From NCBI GenBank assembly GCA_029240795.1, contig JARDZP010000004.1, forward strand, positions 1 to 55,887: 55,887 bases of DNA, read 5' to 3'. Source of the stretch: Haloplasmataceae bacterium. GTDB lineage: Bacteria; Bacillota_I; Bacilli_A; Haloplasmatales; Haloplasmataceae. The notes under the pieces were generated by a model that made no database searches, was not told the DNA's origin, and saw nothing but the letters and a program-made list of their open reading frames with translations. Each line of letters begins with the position of its first letter. Within the stretch, counting starts at the first letter, position 1. This document shows, piece by piece, positions 27,036-36,351 of the stretch. The translations under genes and the position numbers were made by a program.

Positions 27036-27704
27036 TTACCTTCCTATATTATAATATTTTTTCACAGTTAAGATTTCATTGTCCTTAACAAGCTTACTAT
27101 AGTTAGTATTTAATAATGATAATGTGATGTAAGCAAATAACGACATGAAGATTAATGGTGCAAACGCAAATAGAATTTTAAAATAAAGCAATAGAAAACC
27201 AATGATTACATTGACCGCAATGATTAAGAATGTTTTAAAAGCATATAACATGGATATTAAAAATGCTAATTTAAAAGTTCGAAAAACTTTAACATGAGGA
27301 TAGTAGATATAAACAATACATATATGCGTACAAATAAGAATATAAAAAATCAAAATCATAAAGATAATTACAATTCCAACTGATGTTAATAAACTATTTA
27401 TTCTTAAATAAAACTTAAAATTAAAATAGATAATAGAACCAATTATAAGTAAAACCAAAAATATTTTTTGAGATTTGATATATTCTTTTTTAACTATTTT
27501 AAAAAATGTCTTTATGATTGGTACTTCTTCATTATTAATAACTGATTTCACTAAGATAAATAAAGCAATAGTAGCTGGCATAAATGTGAAGATACCTAAT
27601 CCCAATACAGTTGTAATTAACCATAATAAATTAATTAGCAACATTTTAAAAATCCAATTAAATGCTTCATATACTTTTCCATTTATAAAACTTTCAAAAT
27701 TCAT
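27036..27704 (-). CDS. YesL family (DUF624) membrane protein, second copy
   Basis: 222 residues, about five membrane helices. Starts with MNFESFINGKVYEAFNWIFK and has the same helix pattern and the FKIVKKEYIKSQKIF loop as the copy at 13024-13686, including the shared MNFE start. ATG with AGAGGTG upstream. First gene of the unit with GDPD. Function unknown. Confidence 0.85.
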   Translation of the reverse strand: MNFESFINGKVYEAFNWIFKMLLINLLWLITTVLGLGIFTFMPATIALFILVKSVINNEEVPIIKTFFKIVKKEYIKSQKIFLVLLIIGSIIYFNFKFYLRINSLLTSVGIVIIFMILIFYILICTHICIVYIYYPHVKVFRTFKLAFLISMLYAFKTFLIIAVNVIIGFLLLYFKILFAFAPLIFMSLFAYITLSLLNTNYSKLVKDNEILTVKKYYNIGR

Positions 27705-27776
27705 TTATTACACCTCTTTTTATATCTATTATTGTAAATACATTTATTATAATATGCAATAGTAATTTTAAAATTT

Positions 27777-27818
27777 AAAAAATCAATTTTAAATCATAAG
27801 ACTTAAAATTGATTTTTT
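27777..27818 (-). terminator. terminator of beta-propeller lipoprotein gene
   Basis: 16-bp stem (27777-27792 with 27803-27818), ten-base loop, T-rich on the minus strand after the stop at 27824. Confidence 0.85.
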
Positions 27819-27823
27819 TGAAT

Positions 27824-29734
27824 TTAATCTATCATATCTTTTGAACCATACCAGTAATTATAATAATTTTGTTCATTGAAGTTTAAATCAACTTCTTTAA
27901 CCAAATCGAAATCATTAAGATCATGAACCTGTATCTTAGCTAATGAAACTGTATATAAATAATCATCAATATATAAGCCTCTGATTATTTCATAACCATA
28001 ACGATAATAATCTGCTTTATCAGTCTCAAAGTGAGAAATATCAGCTCCATATGTAAAACCATCTAAAGTAATATTAAACACTTTATAGGATTGACGATAT
28101 AAATATTGATATGACTCATAAAGTTGACCATTTTCATTTACAATTTGGCGTTTATAAATAGAAGTTGTTAATGGAAATGCGATGATATTTTTAGCTTTAT
28201 TAAATAACAATGCTTTATGATTATAGCTTAATTCAGAATAACTATAGCCTGAATCACCAAAAGGTATTAATTCATTGGCTTTATTAACTGGATTTGTAGC
28301 ATCAGTTACATCAAATAAGGATAATTTAAGACCTGTTATCCGTGTGAATTCCCCACCATTTTGATTGACTGTGGTTGTATCAAAACCAAATCCGATCATA
28401 TTAAATTCATCATATGGATGTAAATAAGTACTATATCCTGGGATTTTTAATTCTCCTAAAATTTTTGGATTTTTAGGATCCTTAGCATCAATTACGAAGA
28501 ATGGATCTATAGTTTTAAATGTTACAAGATAAATTCTATCACCAACAAAACGAGCTGATTGAATTTGTTCTCCCTTGGCAAACCCTTCAATTTTACCTTC
28601 TAAATTTAAATCGTTATCGAAAATATATAAATTATTTTCAGCAGTGTTATCCCAAGTATTTCCATAAGTAGTAACGATTCTAAAGTTTCCATCATATTCA
28701 TCAAGTGAAAATTGATTATTTATGTGACCTCGAACATCTATCGTTTGAGTCTTGCTTAATGTATCAACATCTATTTTAGTAACTAAAGTTTTATCTTGAA
28801 TTTCAGGAGCATCGGTTCCACTTACTTTTTCTATGAAATTAAATATTCTGAAATTATATTCTCTTTGGGTAATATAAATGTTATCAAATGAAATGTAAAC
28901 ATTATCACCAGAACCCATATATGTATAATGAATTTCAGCTGCACTATCAAGGTTAAATTTCATGATTGTTACAAATCCTTGAGGATTTGTACCTTCTTTA
29001 TAGTGAATTTCATCATAGTCAATCACATTTTCAGTTTCATTAATTTCATATTTTGGACGAGGATCGAAATCTTTATCTTGTTCATATGACCAATAATTAA
29101 TGTATTGATTTGTGATTAATAATAACTCATTGTCAATTTTTCTTGTTGATAATACATATCCATCCAATAACAACTCATTAGAAGGAACATTATAATTACC
29201 TTTATCGTATACAATAACTTTAGTCATACTTCTTGAATAATTATAATAGTAATAGGATTCCGCTTTTGGTTCAGGCTGATTAATAATCTCATAGTAATAA
29301 CCTATTACGACTAAATGATTTTCATCAACATATAACATGCTTGGATAAAAGCCTGTATCTGTATAATTTAAAGTTGCTATGACTTTCATATCACTAACTG
29401 GATATGCTTGTGTGATTGAAACCTGATTTTGACTAATCAAATAGATATTTTCACCATCTGTTTTAACAACATCAGATTCATCAACACCATTTACTTGAGT
29501 ATTTGTTTTAGAATAATCTCTAGTAGAAGTAGAACTATCAGCTGCCGCGTTATCAACAGCTTTATCTGATTCAGCAGTCGCATTATATCCTCCACTACCA
29601 TTGTACTTTTTTAAAATACTCAGTAAATTTTCTTTTGAATTAACAGTAGTTAGATCTTCATTTTTACTGCCACATCCAAATAAAATAAATAAAGTAACAA
29701 AAGTTAAACATAAGACATAAATAGTTTTTCTCAT
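27824..29734 (-). CDS. beta-propeller domain lipoprotein
   Basis: 636 residues, secreted and lipid-anchored: signal MRKTIYVLCLTFVTLFILFGC with lipobox LFGC (Cys about 22). A Ser/Ala/Asp-rich linker follows, then the C-terminal beta-propeller domain found in predicted secreted proteins of Bacillota (TNTQVNGVDESDVVKTDGE; VITQREYNF-like strands; YLVTFKTIDPFFVID; PGYSTYLHPYDEFNMIGFGFD). ATG at 29734 has AAGGATG upstream; a longer frame reaching back into the preceding gene is not used. Last gene of the ECF sigma operon; a role as sensor or effector of that envelope-stress system is inferred. Confidence 0.85.
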   Translation of the reverse strand: MRKTIYVLCLTFVTLFILFGCGSKNEDLTTVNSKENLLSILKKYNGSGGYNATAESDKAVDNAAADSSTSTRDYSKTNTQVNGVDESDVVKTDGENIYLISQNQVSITQAYPVSDMKVIATLNYTDTGFYPSMLYVDENHLVVIGYYYEIINQPEPKAESYYYYNYSRSMTKVIVYDKGNYNVPSNELLLDGYVLSTRKIDNELLLITNQYINYWSYEQDKDFDPRPKYEINETENVIDYDEIHYKEGTNPQGFVTIMKFNLDSAAEIHYTYMGSGDNVYISFDNIYITQREYNFRIFNFIEKVSGTDAPEIQDKTLVTKIDVDTLSKTQTIDVRGHINNQFSLDEYDGNFRIVTTYGNTWDNTAENNLYIFDNDLNLEGKIEGFAKGEQIQSARFVGDRIYLVTFKTIDPFFVIDAKDPKNPKILGELKIPGYSTYLHPYDEFNMIGFGFDTTTVNQNGGEFTRITGLKLSLFDVTDATNPVNKANELIPFGDSGYSYSELSYNHKALLFNKAKNIIAFPLTTSIYKRQIVNENGQLYESYQYLYRQSYKVFNITLDGFTYGADISHFETDKADYYRYGYEIIRGLYIDDYLYTVSLAKIQVHDLNDFDLVKEVDLNFNEQNYYNYWYGSKDMID

Positions 29735-29738
29735 GTTA

Positions 29739-30083
29739 TCATCCTTTCTTATTATTTTCAATATCTTCATCGCTACTTGTTGCTGTTGTTGTTGTAGATT
29801 TAACACTTGAATCGAACGAATCAGGTACCGCATTTTCAACATTAGGAATTCTTAGAGAATTAGTTGATAATTTTTCATTATCCCCTGGTAGAACTAAATT
29901 TAATCCCATAATAAATACAACGATTAAGCTCGAAACAAGTGATAGTTTTACGTTAAAAAAGTTTCTAAATATTTGTTTTTTAGGTGAATGTATTCTATCT
30001 AATGTTTGTTGCTTTAAACTTTCTGTTACAACTAAATTAGATAATTCATCATCGATGATTTTCTTTAAATTTTTATTTTCCAT
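29739..30083 (-). CDS. probable anti-sigma factor, single-pass membrane protein
   Basis: 114 residues. A cytoplasmic N terminus (about 1-40: ENKNLKKIIDDELSNLVVTE) precedes one membrane helix (about 45-62) and an outer Thr/Ser-rich tail. Its start overlaps the ECF sigma gene by 11 bases and AGAGGTGG lies in that overlap, the usual layout for a sigma/anti-sigma pair. No zinc-binding anti-sigma motif is seen, so the call rests on context and topology. Confidence 0.65.
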   Translation of the reverse strand: MENKNLKKIIDDELSNLVVTESLKQQTLDRIHSPKKQIFRNFFNVKLSLVSSLIVVFIMGLNLVLPGDNEKLSTNSLRIPNVENAVPDSFDSSVKSTTTTATSSDEDIENNKKG

Positions 30084-30579
30084 AATCCACCTCTTCCTCT
30101 AAATTTGTTTTTAAAATGTTTCGCGCTCTTGATAATAAACTGCTCACATTACCAGTCGTTGTACTTAATATTTCCGCTATTTCTTTAATGCTAAAGCCTT
30201 GATAATAAAATAATAAAATTACGTCTTTATATTTACTTGGTAAATTTAATATTTGTTTCAATAATTCTTTATTTTCCACTACACTCTCAACATTTTTATC
30301 GTCTGTGATATTTACAATTTCTTCATCTTGTAGTATTACTTTTTTATGCCAATTTGTTTTCAACATATCTTTACAAATATTAATCGTAATTTTAATAATC
30401 CAAGTTTTTTCACTACTTTCGTGCTTAAATGAATGATATTTTTTGTAAACCCTAAGGAAAACTTCTTGAAAGGCATCTTCAGCTAGCTGACGATCTTTTA
30501 AGTATATAAAGGATACACGTAGTACATCATTGCCATAATCATTGATCAATTTCTCGAAATAAGTGTCATTAAGTGTCAT
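30073..30579 (-). CDS. ECF-type RNA polymerase sigma factor
   Basis: 168 residues with region 2 (NDVLRVSFIYLKDRQLAEDAFQEVFLRVYKK) and region 4 helix-turn-helix (LPSKYKDVILLFYYQGFSIKEIAEILSTTTGNVSSLLSRAR). ATG at 30579 is preferred over the GTG at 30600 because AAAGGAG lies between them and the predicted transcription start is close to 30598. It is first gene of the operon sigma, anti-sigma-like protein, beta-propeller lipoprotein. Confidence 0.92.
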   Translation of the reverse strand: MTLNDTYFEKLINDYGNDVLRVSFIYLKDRQLAEDAFQEVFLRVYKKYHSFKHESSEKTWIIKITINICKDMLKTNWHKKVILQDEEIVNITDDKNVESVVENKELLKQILNLPSKYKDVILLFYYQGFSIKEIAEILSTTTGNVSSLLSRARNILKTNLEEEVDYGK

Positions 30580-30603
30580 ATCCTTAATAACTCCTTTCAC
30601 ATA

Positions 30604-30633
30604 TTAGACGATTCTTCATCTAACCTTGTTGCA
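30604..30633 (-). promoter_or_regulatory. ECF-type promoter (probable autoregulation)
   Basis: Minus strand -35 TGCAAC (30628-30633), 17-base spacer, -10 CGTCTAA (30604-30610). The AAC of the -35 and CGTC -10 match the ECF class known in Bacillota; a sigma-A promoter is not evident here. The spacing puts the start near 30598, just before the ribosome binding site. Confidence 0.75.
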
Positions 30634-31171
30634 TCTATTTAATAATAGTTATCTATTTTAATATTACACAATCTATTTATAACTTATTATGTTTAATATT
30701 TCAATATTTAATTTATAACTAACTAATAAAATATAAATATTAGTAAAATCTTCCTTATTTTAACACTAATCATTTTAATAAAATGTATATTATTGTTAAA
30801 TTTAAATTATTATCGAAGTGGTATACCCTACAAGTTTTAGTAATAATGGCGAGAATTGCTAATGTATTTAAAGTAATAAGCAAATCAAAAGATTTACCAT
30901 AATGAAACCCATCTTTCACATATAAAATTACCAATCTTAAAAAGTTAATTTAAAATATTTTACTCATAAAAAAAGATCAAGCAACACATGAAAAGAATGA
31001 AAAAAGTCGAAAAAACAATGGTTTTTCGACTTTAATATTTTAAAAAGCAAAAGTTACTGTAATTCTAACTATATGTGCTGTTAACTAAGTATTTCTTTTA
31101 AATCTTTAGTACGTCAATGACGTCATTTTCAAATGCAATAATACTTATTATAGAAATCCCAATGATTTAGA
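30634..31171. other. intergenic region with decayed coding traces
   Basis: 538 bases. From 30810 to about 30901 a plus-strand frame reads KWYTLQVLVIMARIANVFK before a TAA stop with no start or ribosome binding site; it may be a decayed coding fragment. A perfect inverted repeat ACGTCA-a-TGACGT lies at 31111-31123. Otherwise AT-rich with nothing recognised. Confidence 0.35.
31003..31033 (-). terminator. terminator downstream of second beta-propeller gene
   Basis: 12-bp stem AAAGTCGAAAAA/TTTTTCGACTTT with a seven-base loop, T run on the minus strand. It lies about 140 bases after the stop at 31172. Confidence 0.75.
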
Positions 31172-32815
31172 TTATTTTATAACCTTTTGATTAATTAATT
31201 TCAAATCACTTATATTATTAATTTGAATCTTATTATCTGATACTGTATATAATTTATTTTTTATTACTAAACCACTCTTTATAACATTATTTTCATTCAC
31301 AGAATTATGACTAATCGAACCTAAGCGTTTTAGTCCCTTATCTAGGTTGATTTGATATACAAAAAATAATTGTTTATATTGATCAGGTTGTAATCCTAGC
31401 CAATATGTTACTGGAAAACCAATAAGGTTATTATCTTTATCAACTAATAATGTTTTTTGATCATACATGACTTCGGTAAAAGCATCATTATAATCTTTAT
31501 ACAATATTCTATCTTGTGAAATTAATTTTACTGTATTTGTGACTTGATATAAAGAAATCTTTAAACCTTCTGGATTTTTATTTTTATCTAAAACTAATCC
31601 AAATGCGATTAAATGATTTTTATCATAGGGTAATAAATATGTATCATAACCAGGAAAATCAACTTCACTGATAATTTTTGGATTTTTATTTTTTAAATCA
31701 ATAACATAAAAGGGATCATTGATATTAAAGGTTTGAATATAAGCTTTATCCTCAATAAATGTTGTGGCTTGAAGTTGATTTCCTGTGGAAAAGTTTTCTA
31801 ATTTCCCAGTCAACTTCAAATCATCATCTAAAATGTAGATATGATTTGTAAAATAATCATCATAACTTTCACTTGTTGCTACTCGCAGTTGATTATTATA
31901 TTCATTTATTGAATTCTCATCTAAGACAAGACCTTTAACTTCTTGAATATTTATTAATTCTAATTTATTATTATCAATTTTTATCATAATTGTTTTATTA
32001 AAATGTTCTTCTTTGTTAAACTTTTCTTCCGAAATATAAATATTTTTATCTGAAAAATAAATAGTATAACCCAACCCAAGATAAGACATTACATGAATAT
32101 CAAATTTATCATCTAAATTTGTTTTTATGATATTAACGTAATTATTTGTGTAAGTATTTTTAACATGATATAGATTATCTACTGTTTTTTCTTCATTGTT
32201 TATCACATAAGTTTGTATTTGTTTCGGATTATTGATCATGCTTGAAGTAACTAAATAAAAATGATCATTTATTATCTTACTTGAAACATATTTTGCATTT
32301 ATCTTTAATTGTTTAAATAAACGATAATCACTTTTATTGTAAATGAATACTTCAGTTGTACTATTATCAATTTCACCAATAACAACTAATTTAGTATTTG
32401 TTAGTGATAAATACATGGGTTTAAATTGTTTATCAAAAGTGAGTTCCTTTTTAATACCTAAACTATTGACATCATTAATAACTACCTTTTCATGAACAAT
32501 ACTATATAAATTAACATTGTCTGTAACAACATAATTAGGCTCAGTGATACTTTTATTTTTATTTATCATTTTAGAAGTTCGCGCTATAACTGGTTTTAAA
32601 TGTTCATCATGATAATTAAACCAAATATCTTTTACTTCACTATTATCAATAATTTTGAAATCATCACTTACTTGATGCCCTTTAAACAATAAAGACGTTA
32701 AAATAGTAACAATAATAATCATCAATGGTGCTGTAACTTTATTAAGTTTTATTATATTCTTTAATACTAAAAAGTAAAAACAAGCAAAGATTAAAAAAAC
32801 AATAATTATGTACAT
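31172..32815 (-). CDS. second beta-propeller domain protein, membrane-anchored
   Basis: 547 residues. Two N-terminal membrane segments (about 1-18 and 28-46) without a lipobox, then a domain matching that of the lipoprotein at 27824-29734 (LSLTNTKLVVIGEI; IYISEEKFN; LPYDKNHLIAFGLV; YIQTFNINDPFYVID). It lacks the Ser/Ala linker. ATG at 32815 follows AGGTGG, which is itself part of the prfA terminator hairpin (see that entry). No sigma gene is linked to this copy. Function unknown. Confidence 0.75.
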   Translation of the reverse strand: MYIIIVFLIFACFYFLVLKNIIKLNKVTAPLMIIIVTILTSLLFKGHQVSDDFKIIDNSEVKDIWFNYHDEHLKPVIARTSKMINKNKSITEPNYVVTDNVNLYSIVHEKVVINDVNSLGIKKELTFDKQFKPMYLSLTNTKLVVIGEIDNSTTEVFIYNKSDYRLFKQLKINAKYVSSKIINDHFYLVTSSMINNPKQIQTYVINNEEKTVDNLYHVKNTYTNNYVNIIKTNLDDKFDIHVMSYLGLGYTIYFSDKNIYISEEKFNKEEHFNKTIMIKIDNNKLELINIQEVKGLVLDENSINEYNNQLRVATSESYDDYFTNHIYILDDDLKLTGKLENFSTGNQLQATTFIEDKAYIQTFNINDPFYVIDLKNKNPKIISEVDFPGYDTYLLPYDKNHLIAFGLVLDKNKNPEGLKISLYQVTNTVKLISQDRILYKDYNDAFTEVMYDQKTLLVDKDNNLIGFPVTYWLGLQPDQYKQLFFVYQINLDKGLKRLGSISHNSVNENNVIKSGLVIKNKLYTVSDNKIQINNISDLKLINQKVIK

Positions 32816-32852
32816 AAAAAAAATCCACCTCATTTTATTATGGGTGGATTTT
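32816..32852 (-). terminator. prfA terminator carrying the next gene's ribosome binding site
   Basis: 10-bp stem (AAAATCCACC at 32820-32829 paired with 32843-32852), 13-base loop, and eight T on the minus strand. The 3' arm contains GAGGTGGATT, the ribosome binding site for the ATG at 32815, so read-through RNA would have that site base-paired. Confidence 0.75.
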
Positions 32853-32859
32853 CACTTTA

Positions 32860-33933
32860 TTATGATGCTTGTTCGCCACTTAACTTACGTTTTTGATCTT
32901 CAGTAATTAGAGCTTCTATTACTGTATCTATTCTACCATCCATTATACGATCTAACTGTTGAATAGTAAAACCAATTCGATGGTCAGTTATACGATTTTG
33001 TGGATAGTTATAAGTTCTAATCTTTTCAGAACGTTCTCCAGTTCCTAATTTAGATTTTCTTTCTATTTCTTCTTTGTCTAATTTTTGTTGATTATATAAA
33101 TCATATAAACGTGCACGAAGAACTTTTAAGGCATTAGCTTTGTTTTCATGTTGTGATTTAGCATCCTGACATTGTACAACTAAACCTGAAGGCACATGTG
33201 TAACACGGATAGCTGATTTAGTCGTATTAACTGATTGTCCGCCTGGACCTGATGAACAGAATGTATCCACTCGAACATCATTTAAATCTAATTCTACTTC
33301 TAATTCTTCAACTTCTGGCATGACTAGAACAGTTGCTGTTGAAGTATGAATTCTACCTTGAGATTCAGTAGCTGGTACGCGTTGAACACGATGAGCTCCT
33401 GATTCATATTTTAGATGAGAATATACAGATTCACCCGTAACCATAAATTCAACTTGAGAGTAACCGCCCATTTCACCATATTCTACGTTAAGAACTTCGA
33501 TTTTCCAGCCCATTGCTTCTGCATATTTTCCATACATACGATAAAGGTCACCAGCGAAAATATTTGCTTCATCTCCACCAGCTGCCCCGCGTATTTCCAC
33601 AATAACGTTTTTCTCATCATTAGGATCCTTTGGAACCAACATAATTTCTAATTCTTCTTGAATTACAGGCAATTGAGGTTTTAGTTCTTCTAATTCCATT
33701 TCAGCCATTTCAACTATTTCCTTGTCACATTCATGATGTACCATATCTTTTAAATCATCCATTTGTGAATCAATTTTTTTGTATTCACGATATTTTTCAA
33801 CGATTTTTTCCAAATTTCGTTGTTCTTTTGATAATTCAGTTAACTTTTTAATATCTGAAGCTATTGCAGGATCTGCTAATAACGTATTAAGCTTTTCATA
33901 ACGTTCTTCAATTGCATCTAATCTTTCAAACAT
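32860..33933 (-). CDS. prfA: peptide chain release factor 1
   Basis: 357 residues, the normal RF1 length. It recognises UAA/UAG and triggers peptide release. The PAT tripeptide (RVPATESQGRIH) identifies RF1 rather than RF2; the GGQ motif is in CSSGPGGQSVNTTKSAIRV (about residue 230). AAGGAGGA precedes the ATG. It has its own terminator and the usual neighbouring prmC is not present. Confidence 0.97.
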   Translation of the reverse strand: MFERLDAIEERYEKLNTLLADPAIASDIKKLTELSKEQRNLEKIVEKYREYKKIDSQMDDLKDMVHHECDKEIVEMAEMELEELKPQLPVIQEELEIMLVPKDPNDEKNVIVEIRGAAGGDEANIFAGDLYRMYGKYAEAMGWKIEVLNVEYGEMGGYSQVEFMVTGESVYSHLKYESGAHRVQRVPATESQGRIHTSTATVLVMPEVEELEVELDLNDVRVDTFCSSGPGGQSVNTTKSAIRVTHVPSGLVVQCQDAKSQHENKANALKVLRARLYDLYNQQKLDKEEIERKSKLGTGERSEKIRTYNYPQNRITDHRIGFTIQQLDRIMDGRIDTVIEALITEDQKRKLSGEQAS

Positions 33934-34013
33934 ATAAATATTCCTCCTTAAGATGCGTTCGATCTTATTTTAATAAACAGCACACTATATTATACTACAT
34001 AATTTTAGAAAAT

Positions 34014-34043
34014 AAAAGAGCTACAACTAGATGTGGCTCTTTT
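34014..34043 (-). terminator. terminator of the DUF4870 pair
   Basis: Stem AAAAGAGC...GCTCTTTT extended by ACA/TGT around a short loop; T run on the minus strand. Confidence 0.8.
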
Positions 34044-34050
34044 TTTCACT

Positions 34051-34404
34051 TTATTTTAATACATTTGCTGATAAAATTGGTTTGTAACGTTTATTTTGAA
34101 GTGCAAAAATAAGTCCAAGAATACTCATTAAGGCAAAATAGATTAAAGCGATAAATGTTAAATCAAATGTTTCAGTAAATAATCCAATTAACCAATTTAA
34201 TACATAACCTAAAAAGTAAAGGATAACTGCGGTAATTAATACATTAAAATATGCTTTACAATGTTGTTTTGTGAACTTATTGCCAAACAACCAAAATAAC
34301 AATGGAATCAATAATGCAAAAAAACCAAATTCATTAATAAAGCCAGAACACCCAAGTAATCCTATAACCCATACTATAACTGCAAGTGTATTATTTTGTT
34401 TCAT
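34051..34404 (-). CDS. small membrane protein, DUF4870-like
   Basis: 117 residues with about four membrane helices. The spacing of helices and the KAYFNVLITAVILYFLG loop resemble DUF4870, as does the neighbour. AAAGGA precedes the ATG. It lies 14 nt after the second gene of the unit. Function unknown. Confidence 0.6.
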   Translation of the reverse strand: MKQNNTLAVIVWVIGLLGCSGFINEFGFFALLIPLLFWLFGNKFTKQHCKAYFNVLITAVILYFLGYVLNWLIGLFTETFDLTFIALIYFALMSILGLIFALQNKRYKPILSANVLK

Positions 34405-34418
34405 ATTAATAGTCCTTT

Positions 34419-34826
34419 CTATTGTATAAATCTTATCGCAAATGGTACCTTATAAATTTTATTATCACCAGCCTGAAGTATACCAAAGATTGGTATAATT
34501 AAACCGTAAATAACTGCTGCTACTAGTATAGGTATACCTATTAAAATAAAGGATAACCCAATACCAAGATAAAAATAAATAATATAACTTATTCCATAGT
34601 TTAAAACTTCTTTTGATGTATCTGTTAAAAATTTAGATTTCCCTTTAAATATTACATACACAGCGAAAGCAGCTATTACAGGCCAAAACAATGCAGTAAC
34701 AAATTGAATTGCCCATAAAACAATAGCGATGACTTTCTCAGTATCCTTATTAATGTTAATGGGACTATTTTCATCAACAGGTGTATAAGTATTTGTTTTT
34801 TCATCATACTCGTATTTTTGAGACAT
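34419..34826 (-). CDS. DUF4870 domain membrane protein
   Basis: 135 residues. A polar N terminus (about 1-28) precedes three to four membrane helices with the family-like pattern KEVLNYGISYIIYFYLGIGL and a C-terminal glycine-proline turn. First gene of a two-gene unit of related membrane proteins. ATG with GGTGA. Confidence 0.75.
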   Translation of the reverse strand: MSQKYEYDEKTNTYTPVDENSPININKDTEKVIAIVLWAIQFVTALFWPVIAAFAVYVIFKGKSKFLTDTSKEVLNYGISYIIYFYLGIGLSFILIGIPILVAAVIYGLIIPIFGILQAGDNKIYKVPFAIRFIQ

Positions 34827-34870
34827 AAAATCACCATCCTTATATTATATATTTTCATTATATCATTATT

Positions 34871-36244
34871 TTATTCACGAGACAAATGAGTGTGTTTAAA
34901 TTCTTCTTTATTTCTAATATATAATTTAAACCAAATATAGATAACTAATCCTTTTAAATTAGAACTAATTGTAATTGCGATCCAGATTCCATTAAGACCG
35001 AAAAATTGTGTAAAAATATAAGCCATAGGTATACGAGCGATGTTAAAGGCTACACCCACAATAGATGAAGGAATTGTTTTACCCAGACCATTAAATGCTC
35101 CACCAATAACTGATTCAATAATCATTAACAATTGACTGAATGCAAGTATATGTAAATAATCAATACCTAATGGTAAAATATCTTTTTTATCTAAAAAGAT
35201 ACTAAACAATGGTCCCGCTAAAAGATATAGCAATAAAGAAGTAAAAATACCATAAAGGGTCATGGATATTAAAGCATATTTTATCCCTTTTATTACACGA
35301 TCATATTTTTTCGCTCCATAATTTTGACCAACAAAAGCTCCAAGAGCTGTTTGAATTCCACCAGCTGTTAACCATGAGATAGCTTCAATCTGTGAACCGA
35401 TGCGGTGAACCGCAGTTCCATTCTCTTGTCCAAATTCAAAGACAATTACACCTAAGTAGATCGCAATCATTGTAAATATTGCACTTTGAATAGCAACTGG
35501 TCTACCTAGTATAATGATATCTCTTGCTTTAATTTTATCTATCGAACTTAAGAAGTGGGCTTTATGTAAAATTGTATTTGGTTTTTTATAATAAATAATA
35601 AATGCAAAGGTTACTATAACTTGAGCAATTATTGTAGCGAATGCTGCACCTAACACGCCAAGATTTAAAGGAAAAATGAAGATGTAATCAAGGATTATGT
35701 TAAGAACTAATCCAACTGAACTTATTAAAAAGGGTGATAAAGTATTTCCTGTTCCATTTAAAGCACCTGCTAAAACAGGATTTAATAAATTAAATGTCAT
35801 GCCAATAGCGATAATTCTTAAATAGATTACTGCATTATTATAGACACTTAACACATCAATTCTAAATAAATCAATAAGTTGATCTGCGAAAATAAATAAA
35901 ATTAAAGAATATATAAAAGCAAAAATTGCTTCTAATTGTACTCCGGTCTTAGCATAAGCTTTTGCTTCTTCATAGTTATTTCTACCATACGATTGAGAAA
36001 CACGTACTTCTGTTCCAATTCTAACTAATAGGGTAACCGCTGCTCCAAGCCAGATATAAAAACCTGCCGTTCCAGCAGCTGCAACTGCCTCAATCGCTAA
36101 ATTCCCACCTACTATTTGCCCTAAAAAATATATATCCGTTAAATTATATAGCATTTGAACAAATGATGTTAAAATAACAGGTACTGATACAAGTAATAAT
36201 TGTTTAATAATATTGCCATGTGTTAAGTTGTAGCTATTTTTCAT
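34871..36244 (-). CDS. MATE family efflux transporter
   Basis: 457 residues with about 12 membrane helices. The N terminus TIGNIIKQLLLVSVPVILTSFVQMLYNLTDIYFLGQ-type pattern (here GNIIKQLLLVSVPVILTSF) and the repeat in the second half (NARGLKKLIVYIWF-like, WIAITISSNLKG) fit the DinF/NorM group. Sodium or proton-driven export of organic cations is the family role. Preceded by AGGAG; monocistronic. Confidence 0.9.
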   Translation of the reverse strand: MKNSYNLTHGNIIKQLLLVSVPVILTSFVQMLYNLTDIYFLGQIVGGNLAIEAVAAAGTAGFYIWLGAAVTLLVRIGTEVRVSQSYGRNNYEEAKAYAKTGVQLEAIFAFIYSLILFIFADQLIDLFRIDVLSVYNNAVIYLRIIAIGMTFNLLNPVLAGALNGTGNTLSPFLISSVGLVLNIILDYIFIFPLNLGVLGAAFATIIAQVIVTFAFIIYYKKPNTILHKAHFLSSIDKIKARDIIILGRPVAIQSAIFTMIAIYLGVIVFEFGQENGTAVHRIGSQIEAISWLTAGGIQTALGAFVGQNYGAKKYDRVIKGIKYALISMTLYGIFTSLLLYLLAGPLFSIFLDKKDILPLGIDYLHILAFSQLLMIIESVIGGAFNGLGKTIPSSIVGVAFNIARIPMAYIFTQFFGLNGIWIAITISSNLKGLVIYIWFKLYIRNKEEFKHTHLSRE

Positions 36245-36333
36245 TTTAATCTCCTAGTACTAAACTATTGATATTATATTATCTTTTTAGTATTTTAACA
36301 ATCAAATTATATTATAACTTAATAAAATAAAAA

Positions 36334-36351
36334 ATGCGATAAAAATCGCAT
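36334..36351 (-). terminator. terminator of the activase operon
   Basis: Stem ATGCGAT/ATCGCAT with a four-base loop and a T run on the minus strand, touching the TGA stop of the last gene. Confidence 0.75.

Noticed and set aside
29734-29842. Longer start of the beta-propeller lipoprotein
   Set aside because: The extension runs through the anti-sigma gene and hides the signal peptide; the start at 29734 has a ribosome binding site.
30810-30901. Possible transposase remnant with KWYTLQVLVIMARIANVFK
   Set aside because: Too short and not clearly like any family I can name; kept only as a note in the intergenic entry.
31111-31123. Palindrome ACGTCA-a-TGACGT
   Set aside because: Single copy, far from any start codon; may be chance.
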